Shown one piece after another: positions 24,375 through 32,434 of a DNA stretch of 64,000 nucleotides. How positions within the stretch are numbered: position 1 is the first letter of the stretch; every line of letters begins with the position of its first letter. Source of the DNA: CAWCFV01 sp963794995. Its GTDB lineage: Bacteria; Actinomycetota; Actinomycetes; JACCUZ01. Location: NCBI GenBank assembly GCA_963794995.1, contig CAWCFV010000002.1, forward strand, positions 1,240,001 to 1,304,000, given 5' to 3'. The position numbers and the translations under genes are program-made. The notes beneath the pieces are model-generated. The model was not told the DNA's origin. It searched no databases and was given only the letters and a program-made list of their open reading frames with translations.

Positions 24375-27184
24375 GAGGGCTCCCTGCGGAAGAACTCCTC
24401 GACGACGCTCTCCGCGGCCCGGCCGGTCTCGTAGCTGCAGAACCGCTCACGGAACTCCGCGTACCTCTCGGCGTACTTCTCGACGTCGTCGTCGACCGCA
24501 CGCAGCGCCTCCACCAGCGCCTCCGTGGTCTCCACCAGGGGCCCCGGCGCGATGTCCGGCAGGTCGAGGTAGGTGCCGCGCTCGTCGCGGACGTAGTCCT
24601 CGTAGTCGTAGGTGAAGAACACCATCGGCTTGCCGGTGTTCGCGAAGTCGAACATGACCGACGAGTAGTCGGTCACCAGGACGTCCGCGACCAGCATCAG
24701 CTCGGTCACGTCATGGTGCCGCGAGACGTCGGCTGCGAACGGCGCGAACCGGTTGGAGAGCTTGTAGCTGTCCAGGTAGTGGGTGCGCAGGAGCAGGTAG
24801 ACGTCGTCGCCCAGCGCCCGGCGCGCCGGCTCGAGGTCCAGCGGCAGGTCGTACGGCCGCTCCAGCCGTCTGGCCCGGTCGCGGAAGGTCGGGCAGTAGA
24901 GCACCAGCCGGCGGTCCGTCGGCAGGCCGAGCTCGCGCTTCTTCGCCTCGACCCAGGCCGGGTCGACCCCGCGGACGAGAAGGTCGTTGCGCGGCAACCC
25001 GGTGCGAAGCAGCCGGCCCTCGTACCCGTAGGACTTCACGAAGGTCTCGACGAAGTACTCGCTGGGGACGAGCAGGGCGCTCCAGCGCTTCATCATCGCC
25101 TTGTGCACCCGGCGGGTGGCGGCGCTCGCCCGCTCCAGCGCCGGCGAGTCGAACCCCATCCGCTTGAGCGGCGTCCCGTGCCAGGTCTGCACGTAGGTCG
25201 TCTCCGGCCGGCGCGAGTACATCCGCGGGAACCCCTGGTTGTCCACCCAGAACTCGGCCCGCGCCATGTCGTGGACGTAGCGCCAGCTGTCCCGGCGCAC
25301 GAGGCGGCAGTCGCTGGGGAACCCCTCGGGCTTCCTGACGTAGGACCAGACCGGCCGGAGCCCGAGCTCGTCCAGCCCGGCCGCGACGGCTGCCTCGTAG
25401 ATGTAGCGCGGGCTGTCGGAGTACTGCCGGCCCATGTGCGACTCGAAGACCGCCAGGCCGGGCCGTACCGGCATCCGGCGCAGCACCTTGTAGGCCAGCG
25501 CCTTCAGCGCCGGGTTGTTGCCCACGGCCTTGCTCGACCGCCAGCGCACGGCGTGCCGCGCCCGGGCACTCCACGTGCTCGCCCGGTGGACGAGCACCGT
25601 GGGACCGGTGTCGTCGGCCTGCTGGAACGCCAGGTTCAGCCTGCTGGTGACGTAGGGCTCGACCCAGCCGTGCCCGGCGCCGCCCAGCCTGCCGCGCACC
25701 TTGATCGGCCGTCCCGAGACCAGCGCCGGGTCGACGGCGAAGGTGGTCACGTTCCGCTCCCCGTCCCGGACGATCTCCAGGCGCAGGTCCCACGCCGGCT
25801 CGCGCTGGTCGAGCGGGCTCAGCGCGCGGGCCAGGTCGATCGTGGTCCGGTAGTGCAGCCGGCTGCCGTCGAGGGACCAGTCGGTCACCTCGTGGACGCG
25901 GCGGGTCGCGCTGCCACGGTTGCGCACCGCCACCTCGAGCCGCAGCCCCTCCCCGGTGCCGAGCCGCCCGAGCTGGTTGACGACCTCGCCCTCGAGGTGC
26001 AGCCGGGAGCCCCCGTCGACCCGGGCCGCAGTGATCCGGTTGAAGAAGTTGAGCCTGCGGAACGGCAGCCGGTGGAAGGACATCTCGGTGACGTCCATCA
26101 CCGCGCGGTCCCCGGGGGTGTCGAGGTACTTCGCCGACCAGTAGACCCGGCCGTCACGCTCGACGAGGTCGGTGGAGAGCTTGAAGCCGTAGCGGAGGTA
26201 GTCGACGCAGCGCAGCGTCTCCTCGACGTCGAGCCGCCGGATCATGTGCACGCAGATCCGCTCCAGCGGGTACGCCATCGCCAGCGTCTCGTCGCTCACG
26301 GTCTCCAGGTAGTCGGCCGCCAGGCGCATGAACCTCTGCTGGTAGTCGTCGTCGCGGTACGCGAGGTCGGTGAGGTAGAGCTTGAGGTCATGGCGGACGA
26401 ACTTGAAGTCCTTCCACACCTTCAGGTCCCCGGCGTCGTGGTCGCGCAGGTACTCGTCCATCATGCGGTGGACCGCGATCCGGTCTCGGAAGTTGTCGAA
26501 CTCGTGGCGGCGCTGCGTGATCGACGCCTCCTCGGCGTCCTCGACGACCCGCCAGTAGTAGATGTCGTTGGGGATCAACGCGATGCTCTCGGCCTGGCAG
26601 TAGACCTTGGTCGAGAACAGCGAGTCCTCGTAGTGCACCCCCTCCGGGAAGCGGATGCCGTGCCGGTCCAGGAACTCACGCCGGTAGATCTTGTTGGTCG
26701 ACAGGGGGTCGAAGAACAGGAGCGGGTTCTCGCGGATGCCCCGGTAGAACGCCCGGCCCGAGGCGAAGAGGTCCTTGGCCCACGGCGTCTGCCGCCCCCG
26801 GGTGAGGTTCTCGCGGATCACCCGGCCGGCCACGACCTCGGCACCGGTCCGCTCGGCGGCGAGCAGCATGTTCTTGCAGGCGTGACGTTCGTAGTAGTCG
26901 TCGCTGTCGAGGAACATCACGTACCGGCCGCGGGCCCGGTCGATGCCCGCGTTGCGCGGCCGGCTGCAGCCGCCGCTGTTCTCCGGCAGCCGCACGACCG
27001 TGACGCGGTCGTCGTCGGCGGCGATGGTCTCGGCGACCTCGGCGGAGCCGTCGGTCGAGGCGTCGTCGATGACGAGCACCTCGAGGCTGCGCAGCGTCTG
27101 GTCGAGGACCGACCGCAGCGCCCGCGGGAGGTTGGCGCGGTCGTTGAAGCAGATCACGACGACCGACACGTCCGGGGTGTCCAC
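24371..27184 (-). CDS. Bifunctional GT2 glycosyltransferase / CDP-glycerol glycerophosphotransferase (TagF-like)
   Basis: The 937-residue protein has an N-terminal GT2 domain: VSVVVICFNDRANLPRALRS, then LEVLVIDDASTDGS and VMFLDSDDYYE with the DxD-type metal site. A middle region of about 250 residues is beta-rich and unassigned. The C-terminal part, about residue 560 on, is a glycerophosphotransferase with VQTWHGTPLKRMGFD (the HGT motif binds the donor phosphate), LPRNDLLVRG and VTDYSSVMFDFANTGKPMVFF. It probably builds a poly(glycerol- or polyol-phosphate) wall polymer decorated with sugar. I chose GTG 27184, which has AAGGAG upstream and a -10 box TAGAGT at 27232-27227. An earlier in-frame GTG at 27226 would sit on the promoter. 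Confidence 0.85.
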   Translation of the reverse strand: MDTPDVSVVVICFNDRANLPRALRSVLDQTLRSLEVLVIDDASTDGSAEVAETIAADDDRVTVVRLPENSGGCSRPRNAGIDRARGRYVMFLDSDDYYERHACKNMLLAAERTGAEVVAGRVIRENLTRGRQTPWAKDLFASGRAFYRGIRENPLLFFDPLSTNKIYRREFLDRHGIRFPEGVHYEDSLFSTKVYCQAESIALIPNDIYYWRVVEDAEEASITQRRHEFDNFRDRIAVHRMMDEYLRDHDAGDLKVWKDFKFVRHDLKLYLTDLAYRDDDYQQRFMRLAADYLETVSDETLAMAYPLERICVHMIRRLDVEETLRCVDYLRYGFKLSTDLVERDGRVYWSAKYLDTPGDRAVMDVTEMSFHRLPFRRLNFFNRITAARVDGGSRLHLEGEVVNQLGRLGTGEGLRLEVAVRNRGSATRRVHEVTDWSLDGSRLHYRTTIDLARALSPLDQREPAWDLRLEIVRDGERNVTTFAVDPALVSGRPIKVRGRLGGAGHGWVEPYVTSRLNLAFQQADDTGPTVLVHRASTWSARARHAVRWRSSKAVGNNPALKALAYKVLRRMPVRPGLAVFESHMGRQYSDSPRYIYEAAVAAGLDELGLRPVWSYVRKPEGFPSDCRLVRRDSWRYVHDMARAEFWVDNQGFPRMYSRRPETTYVQTWHGTPLKRMGFDSPALERASAATRRVHKAMMKRWSALLVPSEYFVETFVKSYGYEGRLLRTGLPRNDLLVRGVDPAWVEAKKRELGLPTDRRLVLYCPTFRDRARRLERPYDLPLDLEPARRALGDDVYLLLRTHYLDSYKLSNRFAPFAADVSRHHDVTELMLVADVLVTDYSSVMFDFANTGKPMVFFTYDYEDYVRDERGTYLDLPDIAPGPLVETTEALVEALRAVDDDVEKYAERYAEFRERFCSYETGRAAESVVEEFFRREPS

Positions 27185-27226
27185 GGGCGTGCTCCTTCCC
27201 TCGTCGGCTGTCGTCGGCAGCGTCAC

Positions 27227-27232
27227 ACTCTA
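27227..27232 (-). promoter_or_regulatory. -10 box TAGAGT of the TagF-like gene
   Basis: TAGAGT on the minus strand implies a transcript start near 27220 and a 36-base leader with AAGGAG before the GTG at 27184. This box is the reason for rejecting the longer reading frame. Confidence 0.55.
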
Positions 27233-27250
27233 GGTGTCACCGGGAGGCCC

Positions 27251-28117
27251 TCAGATGACCGGCGGCCGACCGGCGCGGGTGAGTCTCCAGACGGTTCCCC
27301 ACGACATCGGGGTGCGGGTCCCGGCACCCGGCCCGAGACCTTCCCGGAAGCCGGAGAACCAGACCCGAAGCAGCCGTGGCGAGCGCACCCGCAGCACCGT
27401 CACCAGCGTCCATGCCGTCAGGTAGACCACGACCAGCGGCGCCGGCAGGTTCCGCCGTGCCACCCAGACCCGGTTGCGGGCGTTGTTGCGGTAGTACACG
27501 TCGTGCCGGGCCGGCGAGGTCGCCGGGTGGTTCACGACGACGTCGGGGGCGTACCAGGCGGTGTGCCCGGCGTCCCAGAGCTTCCAGACCAGGTCGATGC
27601 TCTCGTGGCCGTAGAAGAAGTGCCCGGGCCAGCCGCCGGCCTGCTCGAACGCGGCGCGGCGCACCACGAAGGTCCCCTCCCACACCCAGCCGACGACGCC
27701 CGGGACGAGGGCGCCGCGCCCGCCGGGCCGCGGCACCCAGCGGCTCGGCGCCGGCTTGCCGTCCGGGTCGACCGGCCTGGGCTGCACGGCGGCGACCCGG
27801 GGGTGCCGGTCCAGGACCTCGCACAGCCGGGCGAGCACGTCGTCGCTCGGCAGGTAGGCGTCGTCGTCGTAGAAGAACAGGACCTCCCCACGCGCCTCGG
27901 CGGCCCCCACGTTGCGCCCCTCGGGGATCCCGACGTTCTCGGGCAGGTGCACGGTCCGGACGCCCGGCGGCAGGCCCTCCGGCTTCCAGCCGTTGCCGAC
28001 CACGACGACGTCGAGGTCGATGCCACGCTGGGCCAGCAGGGACTCCAGCGCGCGCGGGAAGTCGACCGGCCGGGTGCCCATGCTCAGCACGACGGCACCG
28101 ACCGTCGGCCGGCTCAC
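27251..28117 (-). CDS. GT2-family glycosyltransferase
   Basis: The 288-residue enzyme begins VGAVVLSMGTRPVDFPRALESLL and has LDVVVVGNGWKPEGLP, ENVGIPEGRNVGAAEARGEVLFFYDDDAYLP (metal-binding DDD) and GWVWEGTFVVRRAAFEQAGGWP. This is the rhamnosyltransferase-like GT2 layout with the catalytic base region before a WxxD-like helix. It probably adds one sugar to the polymer or linkage unit of the locus. Its start overlaps the stop of the first CDP-alcohol phosphotransferase gene. Confidence 0.85.
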   Translation of the reverse strand: MSRPTVGAVVLSMGTRPVDFPRALESLLAQRGIDLDVVVVGNGWKPEGLPPGVRTVHLPENVGIPEGRNVGAAEARGEVLFFYDDDAYLPSDDVLARLCEVLDRHPRVAAVQPRPVDPDGKPAPSRWVPRPGGRGALVPGVVGWVWEGTFVVRRAAFEQAGGWPGHFFYGHESIDLVWKLWDAGHTAWYAPDVVVNHPATSPARHDVYYRNNARNRVWVARRNLPAPLVVVYLTAWTLVTVLRVRSPRLLRVWFSGFREGLGPGAGTRTPMSWGTVWRLTRAGRPPVI

Positions 28118-28896
28118 CGCAGCCTGCTCGAGGTGAGGATCGCGGCCAGGTGCCCGGCGACCGTCACGACCGCGGCCGGCACGAGGACGGCGAGCAGGAC
28201 CCGGGTCGCGTCGAGGCCGCCGCCGACGACCGCGTCGACGACCGCCGCGACCAGCACGAGCAGCGTCATCTCGATCGAGTGGAAGACCCGGTGGAACGGC
28301 ACGAAGCGGGCCAGCGAGCGCAGCCGGCGCACCGAGGCGACCCGGGGGGCCGCCTCGGACGCCCGGTCCTGAAGGCGCGGCAGCCCGTTGGCGGCCCGTG
28401 CCACGTGCACCGCGTCGTTGAGCGACTTGTTGACGAGGACCAGCACCGCCAGCACGGCACCGAGCGTCGTCCAGCCACCCAGCGAGCCGAAGCCGCCGTC
28501 GGCCCGGACACCGAGCCCGAGCGGCACGGCCGTCTCGGCCACCGTGTGGCCCAGCTTGTCGAGGAAGAAGCCGACCGGCGAGAACGTCTGCCGCCAGCGG
28601 GCGACCTCGCCGTCGCAGCAGTCCCAGAGCATCTGCAGCTGGCCGAGCAGCGCAGCCAGCAGCGCACCCAGCAGACCGGGGAGGAGCAGCGCGGCGCCCG
28701 CGGCCGCGCCGGTGAGGATCATGAGGACGGTCACGCCGTTGGCGGTGATGGCCGTGCCGAGCAGGACCCGCGTCAGGTACGGCGAGAGCCGCCGCTGGTA
28801 CAGGTCGCCGGTCCAGTGCTCGGAGTTGCGGCGCCCGGTGACCGAGGCCGGCTGGGTCACGGCGCGCAGCTCGGCGATCGTGGGACGCTCAGGCAC
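28114..28896 (-). CDS. CDP-alcohol phosphotransferase family membrane protein with altered active-site motif
   Basis: The 260-residue protein has about six spans and the CDP-alcohol phosphotransferase motif at residues 92-117: D92..D95-G96..A99-R100, G109, D113, but the last position, an Asp in the canonical D-x3-D ending, is His117 (DKLGH). In characterised enzymes the first three Asp residues bind the metal and CDP, and the fourth is the proposed base. The change may alter the acceptor or the mechanism; a subfamily with DK(I/L)GH may be normal in such loci, from my recollection. The GTG start overlaps the end of the next gene by eight bases. It may attach a polyol-phosphate or lipid anchor. 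Confidence 0.8.
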   Translation of the reverse strand: MPERPTIAELRAVTQPASVTGRRNSEHWTGDLYQRRLSPYLTRVLLGTAITANGVTVLMILTGAAAGAALLLPGLLGALLAALLGQLQMLWDCCDGEVARWRQTFSPVGFFLDKLGHTVAETAVPLGLGVRADGGFGSLGGWTTLGAVLAVLVLVNKSLNDAVHVARAANGLPRLQDRASEAAPRVASVRRLRSLARFVPFHRVFHSIEMTLLVLVAAVVDAVVGGGLDATRVLLAVLVPAAVVTVAGHLAAILTSSRLR

Positions 28897-30682
28897 CCGC
28901 GGCTCCTCCGGTCGGGTCGGACAGGTCAGGGCGGGTCCGGACCTCGCGCAGCACGCGCGCCGGCTCGACCACCACGAAGAGGATGCCGAGCCCGGTCGCG
29001 AGGACCCACAGGCCCCCCTCCCCCGTGGTCCCGCCGAGCGCCGCGAGCACGGCCACGGTGAGGACGCGGCCGGGGGCGCCGAGACCGAGGACCCGGGAGG
29101 TCCGGCCGGCCGGCCGCAGCCCCTGGAGCACCCGGTACAGCAGGTCGTAGTGGTGCGAGGCCACCACGAGCAGCAGCAGGAACACCGCGCCCCCGGGGCC
29201 GCGGCCCGGCCACCGGGCGGCGAGCAGCAGCAGGGCGACGTACTCGAGGACACGCAGCGCCGCGGGCCGGGCCCAGAGCGCCCGCCCGTGACCGCCTCGG
29301 CCCCCGGCGACGCGGGCCGCGAGCCGATCGGGGACGAGGGGGGCGAGGTCAGCCTGCGCGGCGACGATCTCGCGCTCGCGGTCGCCGACCTCCGTCGCCG
29401 GCCAGGCGCGGGTCCGCAGCGCCCGGCCCGCGACGACGTAGAGCAGGGAGCCGGCCCCCAGGACCAGCAGGGCGCCGAGTCCCACGACCGGTCGACCGGC
29501 CAGGGCGAACAGGGACAGCACGGTCCAGCGCTCGGCGATCCCGAGGTGCAGGACCTTCTTCGCCCAGACCACTGCCGGGCGCCCGGACGCCGCCCGGCGG
29601 CTCAGCTCCACCGCACGCGCGGCGCGCGCTCCGCCGGCGGCCTCGAGCTCGGCATCGGCATCGGCATCGAGCGGGGCGACGACCACCTCGGACTCACGCA
29701 GCTCCTTGACGGCCGTGAACGTGTAGTCCAGCGCGTGCCGCGCCGTCTGCAGGACGAGCATCGCGCCGGCCACGGTCCAGGCCAGCCGGCTGCCACCGGC
29801 CCCCCAGGCCAGCCCGCCGTAGCAGGCGAACTCCTTGAGCCGGTCGGTCGAGGCGTCCAGCCAGGCGCCGAGAGGGGAGAACATCCGGCGGTAGCGCGCC
29901 ACGTCACCGTCGACGCAGTCGACGACCAGCGACACCTGCAGCAGGAGGGCACCGGCCACGAGCCCGCCCCGGCCGCCCAGGGCGAACGCCGCAGCGGCCC
30001 CGAGCCCGACGACGACCGAGCCGAGCGTGACCTGGTTCGGCGTCAACCCCAGTCGCAGCGCCAACGGCGTCAGCCGGCGGGCGAGCGGCCGGTGCAGGAA
30101 CGTCGCGGTGAAGCCGTCGTCGGCCTTCGCCGCCCGACGGAGCCGCGCGGCGTGCACGGCAGCCGCGTCCATGCCGTCCAGCTGCGACTGCACCGCTGCA
30201 GCGGCCGGGTCGTCGCCCCGGGCCCATGGCCAGGGGTCGACCAGCACCGTGCCGACGCGTACGCCGCTGCGCACCAGTCCGCGCACCAGGTGCAGCAGCG
30301 GGTCGCCGGTCCAGCCGAGCTCAGCGGCCAGCCCGGCCAGCCGGTCGGCCACCTCGGCGGCGGTGGCACGGTCGGCCGCGGCGACCTTCACCGCCCCGGT
30401 GAACGTCGTGTCGCAGGCGTCGGCCGGGTGCGCCGTCGGGACGCCCACGACCCGCCCGGCCCGGACCCGCAGGTCGCGTGCCGGGCCGGGCGCGCGGCTG
30501 GCCAGCACGGCCGTCCCCGGTCGCGGGTCCTCGGCGAGGTCGGCGAGCGCCTCCGGGTGGAGGTGCAGGTCCGAGGCGAGCAGCACGAGCGGCCCGGTAC
30601 CCCGGCGGGCGGCGGCTGCGAGGCCGGCCAGACCGGTCGCGAGGTCCGGTACGGCCGGGCCCACGACGACCGGCGCGGTCAC
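28889..30682 (-). CDS. DUF5941-type protein: N-terminal nucleotidyltransferase-like domain, CDP-alcohol phosphotransferase, C-terminal membrane region
   Basis: The 597-residue protein has an N-terminal soluble domain of about 190 residues (GPLVLLASDLHLHPEALADLA, then PGTAVLASRAPG) that resembles the end of a nucleotidyltransferase fold. A complete CDP-alcohol phosphotransferase core follows, with D255, D258, G259, A262, R263, D276 and D280, and then four or five more spans. The layout recalls the bifunctional inositol-phosphate cytidylyltransferase/DIPP synthase proteins, in which one protein activates an alcohol phosphate with CTP and transfers it. It sits between the ABC ATPase gene and the second phosphotransferase with overlaps on both sides. 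I assign the DUF5941 name from memory. Confidence 0.75.
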   Translation of the reverse strand: MTAPVVVGPAVPDLATGLAGLAAAARRGTGPLVLLASDLHLHPEALADLAEDPRPGTAVLASRAPGPARDLRVRAGRVVGVPTAHPADACDTTFTGAVKVAAADRATAAEVADRLAGLAAELGWTGDPLLHLVRGLVRSGVRVGTVLVDPWPWARGDDPAAAAVQSQLDGMDAAAVHAARLRRAAKADDGFTATFLHRPLARRLTPLALRLGLTPNQVTLGSVVVGLGAAAAFALGGRGGLVAGALLLQVSLVVDCVDGDVARYRRMFSPLGAWLDASTDRLKEFACYGGLAWGAGGSRLAWTVAGAMLVLQTARHALDYTFTAVKELRESEVVVAPLDADADAELEAAGGARAARAVELSRRAASGRPAVVWAKKVLHLGIAERWTVLSLFALAGRPVVGLGALLVLGAGSLLYVVAGRALRTRAWPATEVGDREREIVAAQADLAPLVPDRLAARVAGGRGGHGRALWARPAALRVLEYVALLLLAARWPGRGPGGAVFLLLLVVASHHYDLLYRVLQGLRPAGRTSRVLGLGAPGRVLTVAVLAALGGTTGEGGLWVLATGLGILFVVVEPARVLREVRTRPDLSDPTGGAAGA

Positions 30683-31551
30683 CGCTCCGGCCCCCGCCGG
30701 GCCGCGATGTCGGCGCGGTAGAGGGCGAGGGACTCCTCGAGCGGGGCGTCGGCGACCAGCGAGCCCGCCTGCAGGTACAGCCCACGGGTGCAGAAGCGGC
30801 GCAGGTCACCCTCGTTGTGCGACACGAGGAAGAGCGTGCGGCCGTTCGAGAGCAGGTCGCTCATCCGCTGGTAGCACTTCTCGCGGAACGCCCGGTCCCC
30901 CACGGCCAGCACCTCGTCGACGAGGACGATCGGCTCGTCCAGCGTCGTGATGACCGAGAAGCCGAGTCGCACCTTCATGCCCGAGGAGAAGTGCCGGAAG
31001 GGCGTGTCCAGGAAGTCGCCGACCTCGGCGAACTCGACGATCTCGTCGAACTTCCGGGAGATCTCCTTCTTCGACAGCCCGTGCAGCCCCGCCATCAGCC
31101 AGATGTTGTCGCGGGCCGTCAGGTCGCCGACGAACCCGCCGGTGACCTCGATCAGGGGTGCGACCCCGCCGCGGACCTTCAGCCGGCCGGCGTCGGGGAG
31201 CAGGACACCGGCGATCAGCTTGAGCAGGGTGCTCTTGCCCTGCCCGTTGCCGCCGACCAGGCCGACCGCCTCGCCCTGCTGGACCTGGAAGCTGATGTTG
31301 CGCAGCGCCCAGAACTCGTGGTGCTTGCGCTTCCCCGTGCCGCCCTTGCCGCCCTTGCCCCCCGCGCCGCCCTTACCGCCCGCGCCGCCCTTGCCGCCCT
31401 TCGCGGTCGGGCCGCCGATGGCCGGCCGGGACGCGCGCACCGGCGCCGCCGGCGGCTGGTCGCCGGAGAACATGTCGCGCAGCCTCTTGTGCCGGCGCCG
31501 GTTGCGCTTGAAGTGGATGCCGAGGTTCCTGGCATCGATGACGACGGCCAT
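30679..31551 (-). CDS. Wzt-like ABC exporter ATPase with a Lys/Gly-rich insert
   Basis: The 290-residue protein opens MAVVIDARNLGIHFKRNRRRHK, then has a 25-residue Lys-Gly-Gly/Ala-Gly-Gly repeat (residues 51-75) before the ATPase core. Walker A is GGNGQGKSTLL (residues 100-110), the signature motif HFSSGMKVRLGFSV, and Walker B PIVLVDEVLAVGD. It resembles TagH/Wzt ATPases that export teichoic acids or O-antigen. No C-terminal carbohydrate-binding domain follows, as in TagH-like short forms. The ATG is two bases after the permease stop. The repeat insert is unusual for this family. Confidence 0.88.
   Translation of the reverse strand: MAVVIDARNLGIHFKRNRRRHKRLRDMFSGDQPPAAPVRASRPAIGGPTAKGGKGGAGGKGGAGGKGGKGGTGKRKHHEFWALRNISFQVQQGEAVGLVGGNGQGKSTLLKLIAGVLLPDAGRLKVRGGVAPLIEVTGGFVGDLTARDNIWLMAGLHGLSKKEISRKFDEIVEFAEVGDFLDTPFRHFSSGMKVRLGFSVITTLDEPIVLVDEVLAVGDRAFREKCYQRMSDLLSNGRTLFLVSHNEGDLRRFCTRGLYLQAGSLVADAPLEESLALYRADIAARRGPER
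31345..31402. repeat. GC-rich near-tandem coding repeat inside the ABC ATPase gene
   Basis: On the plus strand, triplet-based units such as CCGCCCTTGCC recur in near-tandem order. Translated on the minus strand they give Lys-Gly-Gly and Ala-Gly-Gly. The length is a whole number of codons, so the frame is kept. Confidence 0.8.
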
Positions 31552-31553
31552 CC

Positions 31554-32366
31554 TCAGATCTCCTTGAGGACGGTGCCCTCGAGCCGCCGGAAGACGAACA
31601 CCCCGGTGACGAACACGAGTACCGATCCGGAGGCCGCGAGGACGACCCCGGTCCAGCCCGACCACTCGTCGGGGAAGAAGGCGGTGCGGTACAGGTCGAA
31701 GATGCCGGCGAGCGGGTTGAGGAGGTACAGCTGGCCGACCGGCCCCAACCGGTCGGCCTCGGTGACGTCGTGCACCCCGTAGATGACCGGCGAGAAGTAG
31801 AACAGCAGACGCATCACGATGCGCATCAGCCGCTCGACGTCGCCGTAGAGCACAGCGAGAGGTGCCAGCAGCAGACCGGCGCCGATCAGCAGCAACGCCT
31901 GCATCAGCATGGCGACCGGGACGAACACGACCCACCAGGACAGGTCGGCACGGTTGACGACGGCGAAGAACGCGAGCACCGGCACGGCGTACATGAACTC
32001 GACGAACTTCGAGCCGACCGTGCGCAGGACCCAGATCTCCCGCGGCAGGCTGGTCGAGCGGACCAGCTTGGAGTCCTTGGACAGCGACTTCATCGACGAC
32101 CGCAGGACGGCGTTGGTCCACTGCCACGGCAGCATCGCGCACAGCAGGAACACGATGTAGGGGTCCTCGCCGATCTGGCGGTCCATCAGCTTGGTGAAGA
32201 CCAGCCAGTAGACCCCCGCCATCGCGAGTGGCTCGAGGATCGACCAGACGTAGCCGAGCACGGAGTCGGCGTACTTGACCTTGAGGTCGCGCGACACCAG
32301 CAGCGACAGGACGCGGCGGTTGTCCCACAGGGTGCCGATGCGTGCCGGCATCACCAGACCAGCCAC
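31554..32366 (-). CDS. Wzm-like ABC-2 type polysaccharide/teichoic acid exporter permease
   Basis: The 270-residue protein has about six spans and the ABC-2 permease features VSRDLKVKYADSVLGYVWSILEPLAMAGVYW near the N-terminus and a final amphipathic stretch VFRRLEGTVLKEI. It pairs with the ATPase gene two bases downstream, forming a heterotetrameric exporter for a finished lipid-linked polymer. The start GTG 32366 is preceded by GGGAG five bases upstream, and a -10 box TAGCGT lies at 32404-32399. The longer frame (to 32408) would begin upstream of that promoter. Confidence 0.88.
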   Translation of the reverse strand: MAGLVMPARIGTLWDNRRVLSLLVSRDLKVKYADSVLGYVWSILEPLAMAGVYWLVFTKLMDRQIGEDPYIVFLLCAMLPWQWTNAVLRSSMKSLSKDSKLVRSTSLPREIWVLRTVGSKFVEFMYAVPVLAFFAVVNRADLSWWVVFVPVAMLMQALLLIGAGLLLAPLAVLYGDVERLMRIVMRLLFYFSPVIYGVHDVTEADRLGPVGQLYLLNPLAGIFDLYRTAFFPDEWSGWTGVVLAASGSVLVFVTGVFVFRRLEGTVLKEI

Positions 32367-32398
32367 GTCGCTCCCACTGCTCACCTGACGGACGAGGA

Positions 32399-32404
32399 AC
32401 GCTA
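32399..32404 (-). promoter_or_regulatory. -10 box TAGCGT ahead of the exporter genes
   Basis: TAGCGT on the minus strand lies in the 68-base gap after the dehydrogenase gene. It gives a leader of about 26 bases with GGGAG, so the exporter and downstream genes can be transcribed apart from the two upstream genes. Confidence 0.45.
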
Positions 32405-32434
32405 CCACCGAGCGGGCGCCCGGCCGCGCTCGGC

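Noticed and set aside
24713..28372. A 1219-codon open frame on the plus strand
   Set aside because: It lies opposite two or more well-supported minus-strand genes, its translation is rich in Arg/Val/Gly without any domain, and long antisense frames are expected at this G+C.
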